A stretch of 64,000 bases of DNA from Psychrobacter arcticus 273-4 (GTDB lineage Bacteria > Pseudomonadota > Gammaproteobacteria > Pseudomonadales > Moraxellaceae): NCBI RefSeq assembly GCF_000012305.1, contig NC_007204.1, forward strand, positions 2,170,001-2,234,000, read 5' to 3'. Both the position numbers and the translations under genes were made by a program. The notes under the pieces were generated by a model that was not told the DNA's origin, did not search any database, and saw only the letters and a list, made by a program, of their open reading frames with translations. Positions 18,547 to 27,275 of the stretch are shown piece by piece. Position 1 is the stretch's first letter. The number at the start of each line of letters is the position of its first letter.

Positions 18547-19413
18547 TTAAGCTGCCTGATGTAGTTTCTGTATCGGTGTAAAACCGCCATTACCCATATT
18601 AGGGCGCTCGTTATTGTAGTGATATAACCAGTCCTCTGCTTGCTGACGGACTTGATCCAAATCAGTAAACAGCTCTTGGTTTAACCAATCATAACGCATC
18701 GTTCTATTATAGCGCTCAACATAAGCGTTTTGTTGTGGATTGCCAGGCTCAATATATCTTATCGTAATACCTTGATTTACCGCCCAGTCTTTGAGCGCAT
18801 TGCTAATGTACTCGGCACCATTATCACATCTTACTTGAACCGGTTTACCTCGGTATTCAATTAACTGATTTAAGCTGCGTATAACCCTTTGGGCGGGCAG
18901 TGAGAAGTCAATCTCAACCGTTAAGGCTTCACGGTTGTAATCATCAATGACATTAAACAGTCTAAATGCCCTGCCATCGGTTAAAGCATCATGCATGAAG
19001 TCCATGCTCCAGCTTTGATTCGGTTCTACAGGTACGGCAAGTGGTACGGGTTTAACGCGTTTAATACGGCGCTTAGGTTTGATTCTAAGGTTTAATTCAA
19101 GCTCGCAGTAGATGCGATACACACGCTTATGGTTGTATGGCAGTCCCAACACGTTACGCAGACTTAAAAAGCACAACCCAAAGCCCCAGTTCTTATTCTG
19201 GGTAGTCAGTTCTACAAGCAAGTCAGCTATCTGCTTATTCTCGTCAGAAGCCGCAGACTTATGATAATAGCAGGTCACGCTGATATTAAAGATCAAGCAA
19301 GCCCTACGGATGCTGATCCTACGCTCTTTGATGTAGTGACAAGCCCAAGCGGCGCTACCACTTTTTTGACATGGCATCCTGTAGTATGTCTGATTTAAGA
19401 CATTCATCAGCAT
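18547..19413 (-). CDS. IS3-family transposase OrfB
   Basis: 288 codons of the DDE integrase part: HTH-like start ([17 protein letters not shown]), then the rve domain with catalytic D in [20 protein letters not shown] in [11 protein letters not shown] and E in [12 protein letters not shown]. The normal product would be an OrfAB fusion made by ribosomal frameshifting. The frame lies +1 (equivalently -2) relative to orfA, whereas -1 slippage at the A6G run would enter a different frame. This copy may therefore carry an indel or initiate OrfB separately. Confidence 0.85.
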   Translation of the reverse strand: MLMNVLNQTYYRMPCQKSGSAAWACHYIKERRISIRRACLIFNISVTCYYHKSAASDENKQIADLLVELTTQNKNWGFGLCFLSLRNVLGLPYNHKRVYRIYCELELNLRIKPKRRIKRVKPVPLAVPVEPNQSWSMDFMHDALTDGRAFRLFNVIDDYNREALTVEIDFSLPAQRVIRSLNQLIEYRGKPVQVRCDNGAEYISNALKDWAVNQGITIRYIEPGNPQQNAYVERYNRTMRYDWLNQELFTDLDQVRQQAEDWLYHYNNERPNMGNGGFTPIQKLHQAA

Positions 19414-19621
19414 ACATCTTCTTTAATCGAGCATTCTCAACTTCAAGCTCTTTTAAGCGACTGATAAGCGCGGCATCCATACCACCATATTTAGAACGCC
19501 AGTTGTAGAACGTGCTTTGGCCGATATTATGCTCACGGCATAAATCAGCGATAGGCACACCCTGTTCTGCTTGTTTGAGGATGTTGACGATTTGGTTGTC
19601 AGTAAAGCGTATCTTTTTCAT
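19355..19621 (-). CDS. IS3-family transposase OrfA
   Basis: 88 residues with the helix-turn-helix ([16 protein letters not shown] ... [21 protein letters not shown]) and the leucine-rich tail [12 protein letters not shown] typical of IS3 OrfA. Overlaps orfB by 59 bases. It ends in an A AAA AAG slippery heptamer followed by TGG TAG. Confidence 0.88.
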   Translation of the reverse strand: MKKIRFTDNQIVNILKQAEQGVPIADLCREHNIGQSTFYNWRSKYGGMDAALISRLKELEVENARLKKMYADECLKSDILQDAMSKKW

Positions 19622-19691
19622 AGGATTCTCCTGCTGGTATATTTTAGCAGTTAATCTCTATTTCTAAGTGTTCTTATTTATTGGGGGGGGG

Positions 19692-19838
19692 ATTACCTTT
19701 AATAAAACCCGTTTGCATAGCACGATTGGTTATGTGTCACCTTTTGAGTTTGAAAGACGGTATTATGATAATTTAACCCTGTCAGGCATTGCAGCCTGAC
19801 TCAAGTAAATCTGCCTCCGATATACTCGGGGCGGTTCA
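19692..19838 (+). mobile_element. IS3-family remnant: orfB 3' end and right inverted repeat
   Basis: The plus strand reads FNKTRLHSTIGYVSPFEFE and continues to a TGA at 19797-19799, the classic IS3 OrfB C-terminus. It is followed by the IS end, whose inward sequence TGAACCGCCCCGAGTATATC terminates at 19838. The same TGAACCGCCCCG end occurs at 25648. The remnant overlaps, antisense, the last 24 codons of the L,D-transpeptidase-like gene. Confidence 0.8.
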
Positions 19839-20659
19839 CTATATGATCCAAACACTTCTTGTATAGAACGCGTATCGGGTAACACATATACGACGCCATT
19901 TGTTCCAGTGAATGCTGGACTTACCACCTGGTCATAAAAATTGACAGGAACGTTAATACATCCGTACGAAATTCGACGTTCTAAAAGATTTTGGGATTCT
20001 AAGCGTTGCAAGCGCCGTTCTTTGGGAGATGACGTAACAACGCGATGCAGTGAGATTGCCGCATCATAATCTATCCATAAAACTTCTTTATTATGTATGT
20101 TTTTACCTAAGGCTACGACGAATCGACCAGCAGGCGTAGTACGTTGTTCTGGTTTAATACTGGCTAAAGCCATATTGCCAATATTAGGGATTGAATCGTC
20201 GCCCACTGCCAAGCCAAGTAGTGCGGGTGCTGCGCCAGTTAATTGCCCGAGTGCATCAAACACATAAACCTTGGCTGCCTTTTTATCAACAATTGCAAAA
20301 GGCATCTGTTGGTTGTCACCTGAATCAAGCACCCAATCTGCTAAATATACAGAATCTTGAGTGGTAGTTTCCTGTTTAAAGTTGGCGCGTTTGGTACTGA
20401 GTTTGGGTACCAGTGAGTGAACAGGCGTTACATGAATCTGGGTTTTATTATAATTAGTGGCTAACACTGAACTGATAGGTACTACAGATTGCTTAGGCTC
20501 GGCAGCTAATGCCTGATTAGTAATAAAGCCAGTCAATATAATTCCAAGGCAAAGCCGCTGACTTATCATAACAACTGCTGATTGCGTTAGGTTGCTAAAT
20601 TTAGCCTCTGACAACAATTTTTCAGCCACTACTACACTTGTGTGTCCAGAAATTTTCAT
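19763..20659 (-). CDS. L,D-transpeptidase-like (YkuD) protein with IS-derived tail
   Basis: 298 residues: an N-terminal extension of 30 residues, a hydrophobic export segment (LCLGIILTGFITNQALA), a linker, and a YkuD-type domain. In that domain His is at LHRVVTSSPKERRL and the catalytic Ser-x-Gly-Cys is at RISYGCINVPVNFYD. Such enzymes form 3-3 cross-links or attach proteins to peptidoglycan in the periplasm. The family core ends near VLPDTRSIQEVF; the final 24 codons from EPPRVYRRQ onward are the antisense reading of an IS3 remnant. AAGG lies upstream of the ATG at 20659. It is last in a leftward operon after tpsB and tpsA, a rare pairing that suggests a role in anchoring or exporting the exoprotein (inference). 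Confidence 0.75.
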   Translation of the reverse strand: MKISGHTSVVVAEKLLSEAKFSNLTQSAVVMISQRLCLGIILTGFITNQALAAEPKQSVVPISSVLATNYNKTQIHVTPVHSLVPKLSTKRANFKQETTTQDSVYLADWVLDSGDNQQMPFAIVDKKAAKVYVFDALGQLTGAAPALLGLAVGDDSIPNIGNMALASIKPEQRTTPAGRFVVALGKNIHNKEVLWIDYDAAISLHRVVTSSPKERRLQRLESQNLLERRISYGCINVPVNFYDQVVSPAFTGTNGVVYVLPDTRSIQEVFGSYSEPPRVYRRQIYLSQAAMPDRVKLS

Positions 20660-20787
20660 TGAATGACCTTATTACTAAAAAAGCAATTCCTGTCTATCAG
20701 ACTATATCGACAGGCTTTGTTTGGTGCTTCGCTACGAGCTAATGTCATGCCGATCAAGAATAACCTAAGATTAAGTTTAAAAATCTT

Positions 20788-23100
20788 TTAGTTGCGATCC
20801 TGCTTAGGTGGGTAAACGGGCGGCACGTAGATTACCGGCGGTTGCGGGATGACTACGGGTTTGGGTGGAACAACGACCACAGGAGGTACATATACTTCTA
20901 CAGGTGGCAATTCAGCTGGTGGCAACACGGTAAGTAATGGAGGTACCACGAGGAGTGGTGGCAATTTTCCTGGTGGAGTCGATTGAATGATTGGCGTCAC
21001 AACCACAGATGGAGTTCCACCAGTAGTTGGAGTTCCACCAGTAGGTGCAGCCGATATCGTTCCAGTGGTTGTGAGTACACCGGTACAACAATCAGCAGCC
21101 AAGGCAAAATTACCCGCATTATCACCAGCAAGGCTATAGCCAGCAAAGGTGATGGTTTTGTCTGTTCCTACTGCAGCATTATCAAAGGTAGCTGTGCTGT
21201 TTGGGCCTGCCACTAAGCTTACGCCTGAAGGGCCATCTATGAGGCTTGAAAGAGTTGTTGTGGCTAAACCATCAAATGTTTTATCACCACCGGTTGCATA
21301 CACCAGCATATGCTGTGTCAGTGTGGAGTCAGTTAATACGAAGTTCGTAGAGTAATCGGTGGGCGCTGTATATGAGACTGGATTATAATTAATGGTAACA
21401 GGGGCATTTGGACCTGTCACGGTGATCGGTGGCGCAAGTGGTGCAAAAATCACTGTGCCACCCTCAATACCCGGTTTTGTAGCCCCATAACCCGCGCTAA
21501 GCACTAAGCCCAAAGGAAGGCCAAGGCTTTGACCCGGGATGGTTGTCCCTCTGGTTAGCGTCATTTTTGCATTTATATTAATATCTTCGTCTGCGCAGAA
21601 GGTGATGTTGCCATCAGTAGTCGTAATCGCTGCTTTCATATTTATATCACGACCAGCAGCCAGTGAAATACTGCCATTAACTGTGGTAATAGGCGCATTG
21701 ACGTTGATGTCGCGTCCACAGCACACTTCAAAGTTACCATTGGTTGCCGTAACGGCTTGGTTAATATTGACGTCGCGGTCAGCAAGTAATGTCAGTGTGG
21801 TAGGGTTTGAACTGGCTGACCACGTCACTGCTTGCTTGATGTTGATGTCACCATTACCCGATATGTCAGTATTAAGATTCGTCACCGGTGGCGTACCAGC
21901 AGAGGTAGAATCCGGGCCAGGTAAGGTACTAATAATGACACTATTGGTCACCAGTAAAGCTGACAAGGTTGCCCCTGAGATATTATCTGTTGAATCACCG
22001 CCGACATTGAAATCTTGCGGGTCGATTAACCAAGTGCCAGTCTGGCCTAAAGGTGCCAAGGTGGTAATCTTGGCAGTATCGCTAATGCGCACTGTTGCCG
22101 CTGAAGTTTCGATGAAACCACCATCTCCGCCATTTGGAGCACTCGCGTCAATGGTTCCTGCAACGAGCATGCTACCATTTTGCATGCCTGCCAGCAGTTT
22201 AATCGTGCCTTTAACATTTTGAATGGTTTGTGCTTGAATCACCCCAGTATTGTTGACTGCATTGGCGAGTAGGCCTCCTGCTGTTTGACTGGTCATTAAT
22301 ACTTGACCGCCATCGGCTTGAATGAGCCCACCATTTTCAACCAGAGCATTGACCACGTCTTGGTTGACAACCACATTCAATAACTTGTCGCCTGCCACAT
22401 CCAGCGTCATGGCTTTGCCTGCTGCCAGAGCAACGGTGCCAAGTTTGGCGGCAATAACGCCTTGGTTACTCACGTTGGCGCCTAATAATGCGACAAAGCC
22501 ACCATCTGCAGCATTAATAGCACCCTGATTGAGTACCGTACCCGTTTCTGTGCCAGAAAATTTATAGTTATCTGCCATAAAATCAGCATCGGTGATATTG
22601 AGCGTAGACGCCACAAGTCCACCAACATTGACGGTTGCGTCCTTGCCAAATAAAACACCATTTGGATTGACCAGAAATACTTTACCGTTCGCTGATAGGT
22701 TACCCATAATACTGGATGGATCTGAGCCCAAAACGCGGTTAAGTGCGACCGAGCTGCTATTGGGTTGCACAAAATTAACAGACTCGCCACTCTGTATGTT
22801 GAAGCTTTGCCAGTTGATCGCCACATTCTGTGAGGTTTGGTTGATGGTCATACTGCCCGGCATACTGCTAATGTTAGCGTTTCCTGCCGATACCACACCA
22901 CCCACGGGTTGTGCATACACTAGACTGCTACCGCATGCCACCAATAGTGACGCGGCCAAGGTTTTTAATGCAAAATGGGCACCACTGGTGCTCATCGTGT
23001 TACCTAACGATGACTTTTTGCCTGCGCTACGAGCATTCTCGGACACGGCTATAAATGTACCTGTCCTTAGGTTACAAATCGATCTATATATGCGATTCAT
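20788..23100 (-). CDS. TpsA exoprotein (filamentous haemagglutinin-type)
   Basis: A 770-residue secreted protein. Residues 1-29 form an ESPR extended signal (MNRIYRSICNLRTGTFIAV), followed by a conventional signal peptide ending VYA-QPVGG and the TPS secretion domain with NPNGVLFG. Then come haemagglutinin repeats GRDINV/GRDINM (about 475-540), an MBG/YDG-like segment TFDGLATTTLS (about 620-700) and a Pro/Val-rich tail of VPP repeats. Two Cys-Cys pairs (EVCCGRD, ADCCTG) and one further Cys are unusual in TPS passengers. It is small for the family. ATG is preceded by GAGGAA. Exported by the TpsB encoded 65 bases upstream; adhesin-like role inferred. Confidence 0.9.
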   Translation of the reverse strand: MNRIYRSICNLRTGTFIAVSENARSAGKKSSLGNTMSTSGAHFALKTLAASLLVACGSSLVYAQPVGGVVSAGNANISSMPGSMTINQTSQNVAINWQSFNIQSGESVNFVQPNSSSVALNRVLGSDPSSIMGNLSANGKVFLVNPNGVLFGKDATVNVGGLVASTLNITDADFMADNYKFSGTETGTVLNQGAINAADGGFVALLGANVSNQGVIAAKLGTVALAAGKAMTLDVAGDKLLNVVVNQDVVNALVENGGLIQADGGQVLMTSQTAGGLLANAVNNTGVIQAQTIQNVKGTIKLLAGMQNGSMLVAGTIDASAPNGGDGGFIETSAATVRISDTAKITTLAPLGQTGTWLIDPQDFNVGGDSTDNISGATLSALLVTNSVIISTLPGPDSTSAGTPPVTNLNTDISGNGDINIKQAVTWSASSNPTTLTLLADRDVNINQAVTATNGNFEVCCGRDINVNAPITTVNGSISLAAGRDINMKAAITTTDGNITFCADEDININAKMTLTRGTTIPGQSLGLPLGLVLSAGYGATKPGIEGGTVIFAPLAPPITVTGPNAPVTINYNPVSYTAPTDYSTNFVLTDSTLTQHMLVYATGGDKTFDGLATTTLSSLIDGPSGVSLVAGPNSTATFDNAAVGTDKTITFAGYSLAGDNAGNFALAADCCTGVLTTTGTISAAPTGGTPTTGGTPSVVVTPIIQSTPPGKLPPLLVVPPLLTVLPPAELPPVEVYVPPVVVVPPKPVVIPQPPVIYVPPVYPPKQDRN

Positions 23101-23165
23101 GCTGTCGTTCCTCTATTTTTTAATTGGTTCATTCAATTCCATTTGTTTTTTTTCTTAGCAAAAAC

Positions 23166-24830
23166 TTAAAAGTACTTAACCAGCTGAACCCAGAATTGAT
23201 CGCTTTTATCAGGCTCTGACGTTGCCTTTTCACTGCCTAATTTGTGCGCATAAGCAAGTCTCATCGCAAAGTTGTTGTAGTCCATCCAATTTATTCCAAC
23301 GCCTGCGCCACTCAGAGTTCTGGTGTTATCCTCAGTGGTCCAAGCCGTCTTATTAAGATTTACGCGGCCAGTATCAATAAAGCCAACCAATTGCATTTGA
23401 CCGGGTATTCGCTTAGAAAATTTGGGTAAATCTTTTCTGGCTTCCAATGTCAGCACATAGCCTTCATCACCATAGGCTTCACCTTCAGGATAGGCACGTA
23501 CGGCATTCATGCCACCGAGTTCCATTGTCTCTGAGCTATCAAGGTTCTTTGATGCCAATTGGCCATTAAATCCAGCATAGAGAGAAACAGAGTCAGTCAC
23601 ACGTTGGAGACGATTGGCGCTGAGTGCCAATTTACTATAATTGCCATCACTACGCGCCGTGCGTGCGTCAAAGTCATAAGCAGCAGGGGTTTGGATGTTT
23701 AGATCACCAACGGTTGCGGCCAATGAATAGCTATTTAAGCCACCACCACCCAGATTATCGATATGGTCACCACGTAATGCAGCAGTGAGGGCGTTCACCT
23801 TTTTATCGGTAACATCAGATGTTGCGTCGATTCGATCTTGTAGTGTTTTATTTTCATACAAAATATCAGTGTACAAATTATTGTTGCGTGAACGAATCAA
23901 CGGATAACTGCCATATACGCTGGCAATTTTTGCATCACCCTTAGCGTCTAAAGCTTTAAACTCTTCACCCAGCTCGTACTCTAGCCAGCTATAAGCAACA
24001 CCAGCGGTGGCTTTAGCAAACTGCATTTGATAGGCGGCTTTGGCATAATTTAAGCCCTTACCAGATGTGAGCACACGCAGCGAAGCAACATCGCCGTGGC
24101 CCGCTACATTGTTCACGTTAACTGTCGCGCCAATGCGATTTTCACCAGTGTAACGATTGCCTGCATTGTCAGCATCAATACTGCCAGTGATACGTTGTGC
24201 AGGATTCACATCAACAATTAAATCCGAAGTCCCTGCCGTTGCACCCGGTGCTAATGTCGATGTGACATTTACCCCAGCAATATCAGAAAGCAGCAGCAGC
24301 CGACTTTCAAGCGGTGCACTACTGATCACATCACCGCTATTGATGCCCTTAAGCTGACTGGCCACTAAGCCATTGGATAGGTTGGTCTGATTACGCACAA
24401 TAACTTTGCCGTATTCGCCTTCGATGACTGCCAGAGTTACGACACCATTTTCAATGTCTTGAGCGGGTAAATAGGCTTGCGCTACAAAATAACCATTTTT
24501 TTGGTAGTGGTTCGCAATGGTTGCTGCCATTGCGCGCAGATCTGACAGGCTGAGTTCGCTATTGGGTTTAAAGTTGGTTAATTTTACCAATTCAGCTTCA
24601 GAGTAAGCATGCATTCCGGTGATTTTAAGGCTTTTAACATTAATTTTGACAGTGTCATATTGTGGCGCTACGGCGGTGTCACTTGGTACAAGGCTAATTA
24701 TGGGTTGTTGTTTTTCTGGAATAGGCGAGGATGGAATTTGTTGCAATTGGCTACCAGCACTTGGTGGCTGAGCAGCTAACACACTTTGACTGAATGCCAG
24801 TATTACTAGCGGCCATACTTTTTGATTCAA
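23166..24830 (-). CDS. TpsB outer-membrane transporter (ShlB/FhaC/HecB family)
   Basis: A 554-residue Omp85-superfamily protein exporting the neighbouring TpsA. It has a signal peptide (NQKVWPLVILAFSQSVLA-AQ), a Pro/Gln linker, POTRA domains (KSLKITGMHAYSEAELVKL and YLPAQDIENGVVTLAVIEGEYG), the GSIDADNAGNRYTGENRIG start of the barrel and a C-terminal aromatic strand ending KYF. The start is TTG at 24830, with AGGGGA six bases upstream; an in-frame TTG at 24857 has no ribosome-binding site. First gene of the operon tpsB-tpsA-transpeptidase. Confidence 0.92.
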   Translation of the reverse strand: MNQKVWPLVILAFSQSVLAAQPPSAGSQLQQIPSSPIPEKQQPIISLVPSDTAVAPQYDTVKINVKSLKITGMHAYSEAELVKLTNFKPNSELSLSDLRAMAATIANHYQKNGYFVAQAYLPAQDIENGVVTLAVIEGEYGKVIVRNQTNLSNGLVASQLKGINSGDVISSAPLESRLLLLSDIAGVNVTSTLAPGATAGTSDLIVDVNPAQRITGSIDADNAGNRYTGENRIGATVNVNNVAGHGDVASLRVLTSGKGLNYAKAAYQMQFAKATAGVAYSWLEYELGEEFKALDAKGDAKIASVYGSYPLIRSRNNNLYTDILYENKTLQDRIDATSDVTDKKVNALTAALRGDHIDNLGGGGLNSYSLAATVGDLNIQTPAAYDFDARTARSDGNYSKLALSANRLQRVTDSVSLYAGFNGQLASKNLDSSETMELGGMNAVRAYPEGEAYGDEGYVLTLEARKDLPKFSKRIPGQMQLVGFIDTGRVNLNKTAWTTEDNTRTLSGAGVGINWMDYNNFAMRLAYAHKLGSEKATSEPDKSDQFWVQLVKYF

Positions 24831-25242
24831 TGTAATTCCCCTAAATAAATTAGCCAACGTAGCTAATTTTCTTAAAAAGCGTTGAGCTTAAAAGAGTTTT
24901 AAGCCTAAGTAATCCTATCTTAAATTTTTTGATGAAATTTGTGTGGTACAGCATATAGTAGATGAGTTACAAGTTATTGAAAATGCAGAGATTCTTAATC
25001 CCTTACGAATTAGAGGGTGTTTTATATTATCGATTATAGTCTAATAAATATTCATCAGTACAATATATTATGTAACTTTTTGAGCGTCATATATTGACTG
25101 TCTTTTGACCATAAAAATACGATGGTGGTCATCTAGGTCACACTGATGGTGTACAGAAAATCATTAGCTAAAGTTCAATATTTCTCAACAAAAATAGGGG
25201 TTGTCTTTTTTTTGCATAAGGTTGTTTCAAGATTTAGATTAT
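24831..25242. promoter_or_regulatory. Upstream region of the TPS operon
   Basis: About 400 bases of AT-rich sequence between the operon start and a palindromic element. It must contain the leftward promoter of tpsB, but no clean -35/-10 pair or operator stands out. No gene seen. Confidence 0.35.
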
Positions 25243-25406
25243 TAGGGCGTGTCCTCATTTAAAAAATGGAGATAAAAATGAGATAAATTGCAGTCAAACA
25301 AGGAAAATAGCGCTGTTAATATCGGGATATTACCCAGCTATTTGACAAAATTTAGCCATTTTTAGCCCACTTAGATGTCCATCGATTGAATTGAGGACAC
25401 GCCCTA
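25243..25406. repeat. 164-bp palindromic element, second MITE type
   Basis: Starts TAGGGCGTGTCCTCA and ends with its exact reverse complement; similarity continues imperfectly to about 25 bases on each side. No coding frame inside. Only one copy in the window. The ends resemble those of IS5-type elements (inference), suggesting a non-autonomous derivative. Confidence 0.75.
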
Positions 25407-25520
25407 GGATTCAAAAGAGTTTAGGCTATAGATCGCCAAGGCAGATGTGGTTTGATTTTTATCATCAGGCTGCGTAATTGAAATATCCCAAGTTTAGTTG
25501 TATGGATTTGACGGCAGGGG

Positions 25521-25648
25521 TCAATAGTCGCTTGATGCTTCAATCAGCATGCGAATGGCGCGTTCTTTAATCTCGGGAGTGTAGGTTTGTCTTTTCATTG
25601 TCGTATTCTCTCAGAATGTTGAGTCTCCGACAATTCCGGGGCGGTTCA
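25521..25648 (-). mobile_element. IS3-family remnant: left end and start of orfA
   Basis: The element end TGAACCGCCCCGGAATTGTC lies at 25648 reading leftward, followed by an ATG at 25598 opening MKRQTYTPEIKERAIRMLIE and stopping after ASSDY at 25521. Intact relatives continue past this point, so only the first 25 codons remain. The same IS-end sequence bounds the remnant at 19838. Confidence 0.8.
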
Positions 25649-25784
25649 GTTATAGAATCGGTGTTTATAGCGTGGGCACGAAATGGTCACGGTGCTTATT
25701 TTTGGACTTCTAACATATTAGATAAAGTTAATGATTAAACTGATTAGCTAACACTAAAAATCGCTACAAGCCTCGAAAATTAGA

Positions 25785-25826
25785 CAAAAAAAAGCCTCAC
25801 TCCTTATAATAAGAAGTGAGGCTTTA
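25785..25826 (-). terminator. Terminator of the tRNA-Gly gene
   Basis: AAGCCTCACT / AGTGAGGCTT stem; on the minus strand it is followed by a run of eight T, about 20 bases past the tRNA 3' end. Confidence 0.88.
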
Positions 25827-25846
25827 GTGCTTTTGCAAGCCATATT

Positions 25847-25921
25847 TGGAGCGGGAAAAGAGATTCGAACTCTCGACCCCAACCTTGGCAAGGTTATGCT
25901 CTACCACTGAGCTATTCCCGC
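25847..25921 (-). tRNA. tRNA-Gly(GCC)
   Basis: 75 bases including an encoded CCA. The acceptor GCGGGAA pairs with TTCCCGC; D-arm GCTCAGTGGTAGAGC; anticodon loop CTTGCCAAG with GCC; T-arm GTTCGAATC. It stands at the right border of the IS-rich accessory island. Confidence 0.97.
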
Positions 25922-26413
25922 TGAATCAATTGGTAAGTTGTTAACTAGTACGTCTTGATAGGCTGGCTATTTTAGCAAATATTCTGAGCCTGTCAACAGG
26001 TTTTTTTTACTTGCTCATGGCTATTGCTGCTTTTAAGCTTTTATTAGGACAATAATTCTCGTATATAATTGATTTTATGGTTTATTTTTTTAACCGTCAA
26101 TATACAATTATTTTTATAAATAATTACTCTACTGCTCTCTTTAACGTCTTTCATGGTTATTCAAGCAAGCTTATCAGCGATTTATGCATGGATGTCACTT
26201 ACAATCCTACCTTGTATTGTTACTTTTGCTCTATTGGTTTTCAACAGTTAACATTATTATACTTATGCACAAGAACAATTGAGGTAGAATTCTACTGTTT
26301 TGGTGGATTGGGAGCAGGAAGTAGAACGTCAATAATAAGCTTCCCTTGCCTCTACTGTATCAATATTTCTTTTATTTACTTTTATTTTCCTACTTATAGC
26401 GAGGACGTTTACT
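25922..26413. other. Spacer between tRNA-Gly and the M48 protease gene
   Basis: About 490 bases, strongly T-rich. It must hold the leftward tRNA promoter and the rightward protease promoter. A frame on the plus strand here is rich in Tyr, Phe and Cys, has no ribosome-binding site and overlaps the protease start in another frame, so it is not called as a gene. Confidence 0.5.
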
Positions 26414-27226
26414 ATGAAAAAACTACTTACCACAACTGTCATGGCAGCTTCATTGTCGGCATTAACTTTAACAGGTTGTACTAGCACGACCAGTACGGGC
26501 GCCGTTGGCGTTGATCGTCAGCAGCTGCTAATTGTTTCAAGTGAACAGGTCTTGCAATTGTCAGCGCAGAGTTATAATAAGACAGTACAAGAGGCAAGAG
26601 CGCGCGGTTTGTTAGATACCAACACAGCTCAGCTAAATCGCTTGAAGAATATCTCTAACCGTTTGGTCGGTCAAGTTGGCGTCTATCGCCCTGATGCGGC
26701 AAAATGGCCATGGGAAGTACATACGATTAAATCTAACGACTTGAATGCTTTTGTACTTCCAGGTGGTAAAATCATGTTTTACACAGGCATTATCGATCGT
26801 CTGAATTTAACTGATGATGAAATCGCGGCGATTATGGGTCATGAGATGTCTCATGCCTTACGTGAGCATTCACGTGAGCGCCTATCGCGTCAATATGCAA
26901 CTCAAACTGGTATCGGTGTCGCAGCCAGTATTTTTGGTCTATCACAAGGACAAGCTCAGCTTGCAAACGTTGCCGGAGACTTAGGTCTAAGCCGTCCGCA
27001 TAGTCGCACCCAAGAAGCTGAGGCGGATCAAATTGGTCTTGAGCTAATGGCACGTGCAGGCTACAACCCACAAGCCGCGATTACCTTGTGGCAAAAAATG
27101 CAGCGCGCCAGCCAAGGCGAGCCACCACAATTCTTAAGCACTCACCCATCTAGTAGCAATCGTATCGCTGAGTTGCAGTCATTGATGCCAAAAGTAATGC
27201 CGCTCTATCAAAGAGCACGTCGTTAA
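26414..27226 (+). CDS. M48-family metalloprotease lipoprotein
   Basis: 270 residues. Lipobox LTGC at about residues 19-22 anchors it in the envelope. The zinc site is GHEMSHALREH with the third ligand in QEAEADQIGLELMARAGYNP; the C-terminal FLSTHPSSSNRI is typical of the LoiP/YcaL group. It probably degrades misfolded outer-membrane proteins in the periplasm (family knowledge). GAGGAC precedes the ATG. Single gene with its own terminator. Confidence 0.93.
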   Translation: MKKLLTTTVMAASLSALTLTGCTSTTSTGAVGVDRQQLLIVSSEQVLQLSAQSYNKTVQEARARGLLDTNTAQLNRLKNISNRLVGQVGVYRPDAAKWPWEVHTIKSNDLNAFVLPGGKIMFYTGIIDRLNLTDDEIAAIMGHEMSHALREHSRERLSRQYATQTGIGVAASIFGLSQGQAQLANVAGDLGLSRPHSRTQEAEADQIGLELMARAGYNPQAAITLWQKMQRASQGEPPQFLSTHPSSSNRIAELQSLMPKVMPLYQRARR

Positions 27227-27275
27227 TAGCGTTTTTTAGGCAGAATTTTTGAAGTAGATAATCATAAATCATGAC

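Larger units (their letters stand above)
18534..19691 (-). mobile_element. IS3-family insertion sequence (IS1595 fragment on one side)
   Basis: Contains orfA (19355-19621) and orfB (18547-19413), both leftward. The right edge is near a run of nine G at 19683-19691, and the left edge abuts the IS1595 fragment at about 18534. The expected second half of the IS1595 gene is not on the other side, where an unrelated IS3 remnant lies, so the locus has recombined after insertion. Exact terminal repeats could not be defined by eye. Confidence 0.75.

Noticed and set aside
19683..19691. Run of nine G as a phase-variation switch
   Set aside because: It lies at the edge of an IS element, outside any coding frame or recognised promoter.
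20569..20659. Internal start at 20569 for the transpeptidase-like gene, placing the signal peptide at the N-terminus
   Set aside because: No ribosome-binding site there; the 20659 ATG has AAGG at good spacing. Recorded as an alternative rather than adopted.
21539..22222. Long plus-strand frame opposite tpsA
   Set aside because: Antisense to the haemagglutinin-repeat region; the repeats and GC skew of tpsA keep the opposite frame open. Composition (Val/Leu/Pro/Ser) lacks family features.
22592..23158. Plus-strand frame opposite the TpsA N-terminus
   Set aside because: Antisense shadow of a strongly supported exoprotein gene; no ribosome-binding site.
26077..26484. 135-codon frame rich in Tyr, Phe and Cys upstream of the M48 gene
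   Set aside because: No ribosome-binding site, unusual composition from T-rich DNA, and it overlaps the well-supported start of the M48 lipoprotein in another frame.
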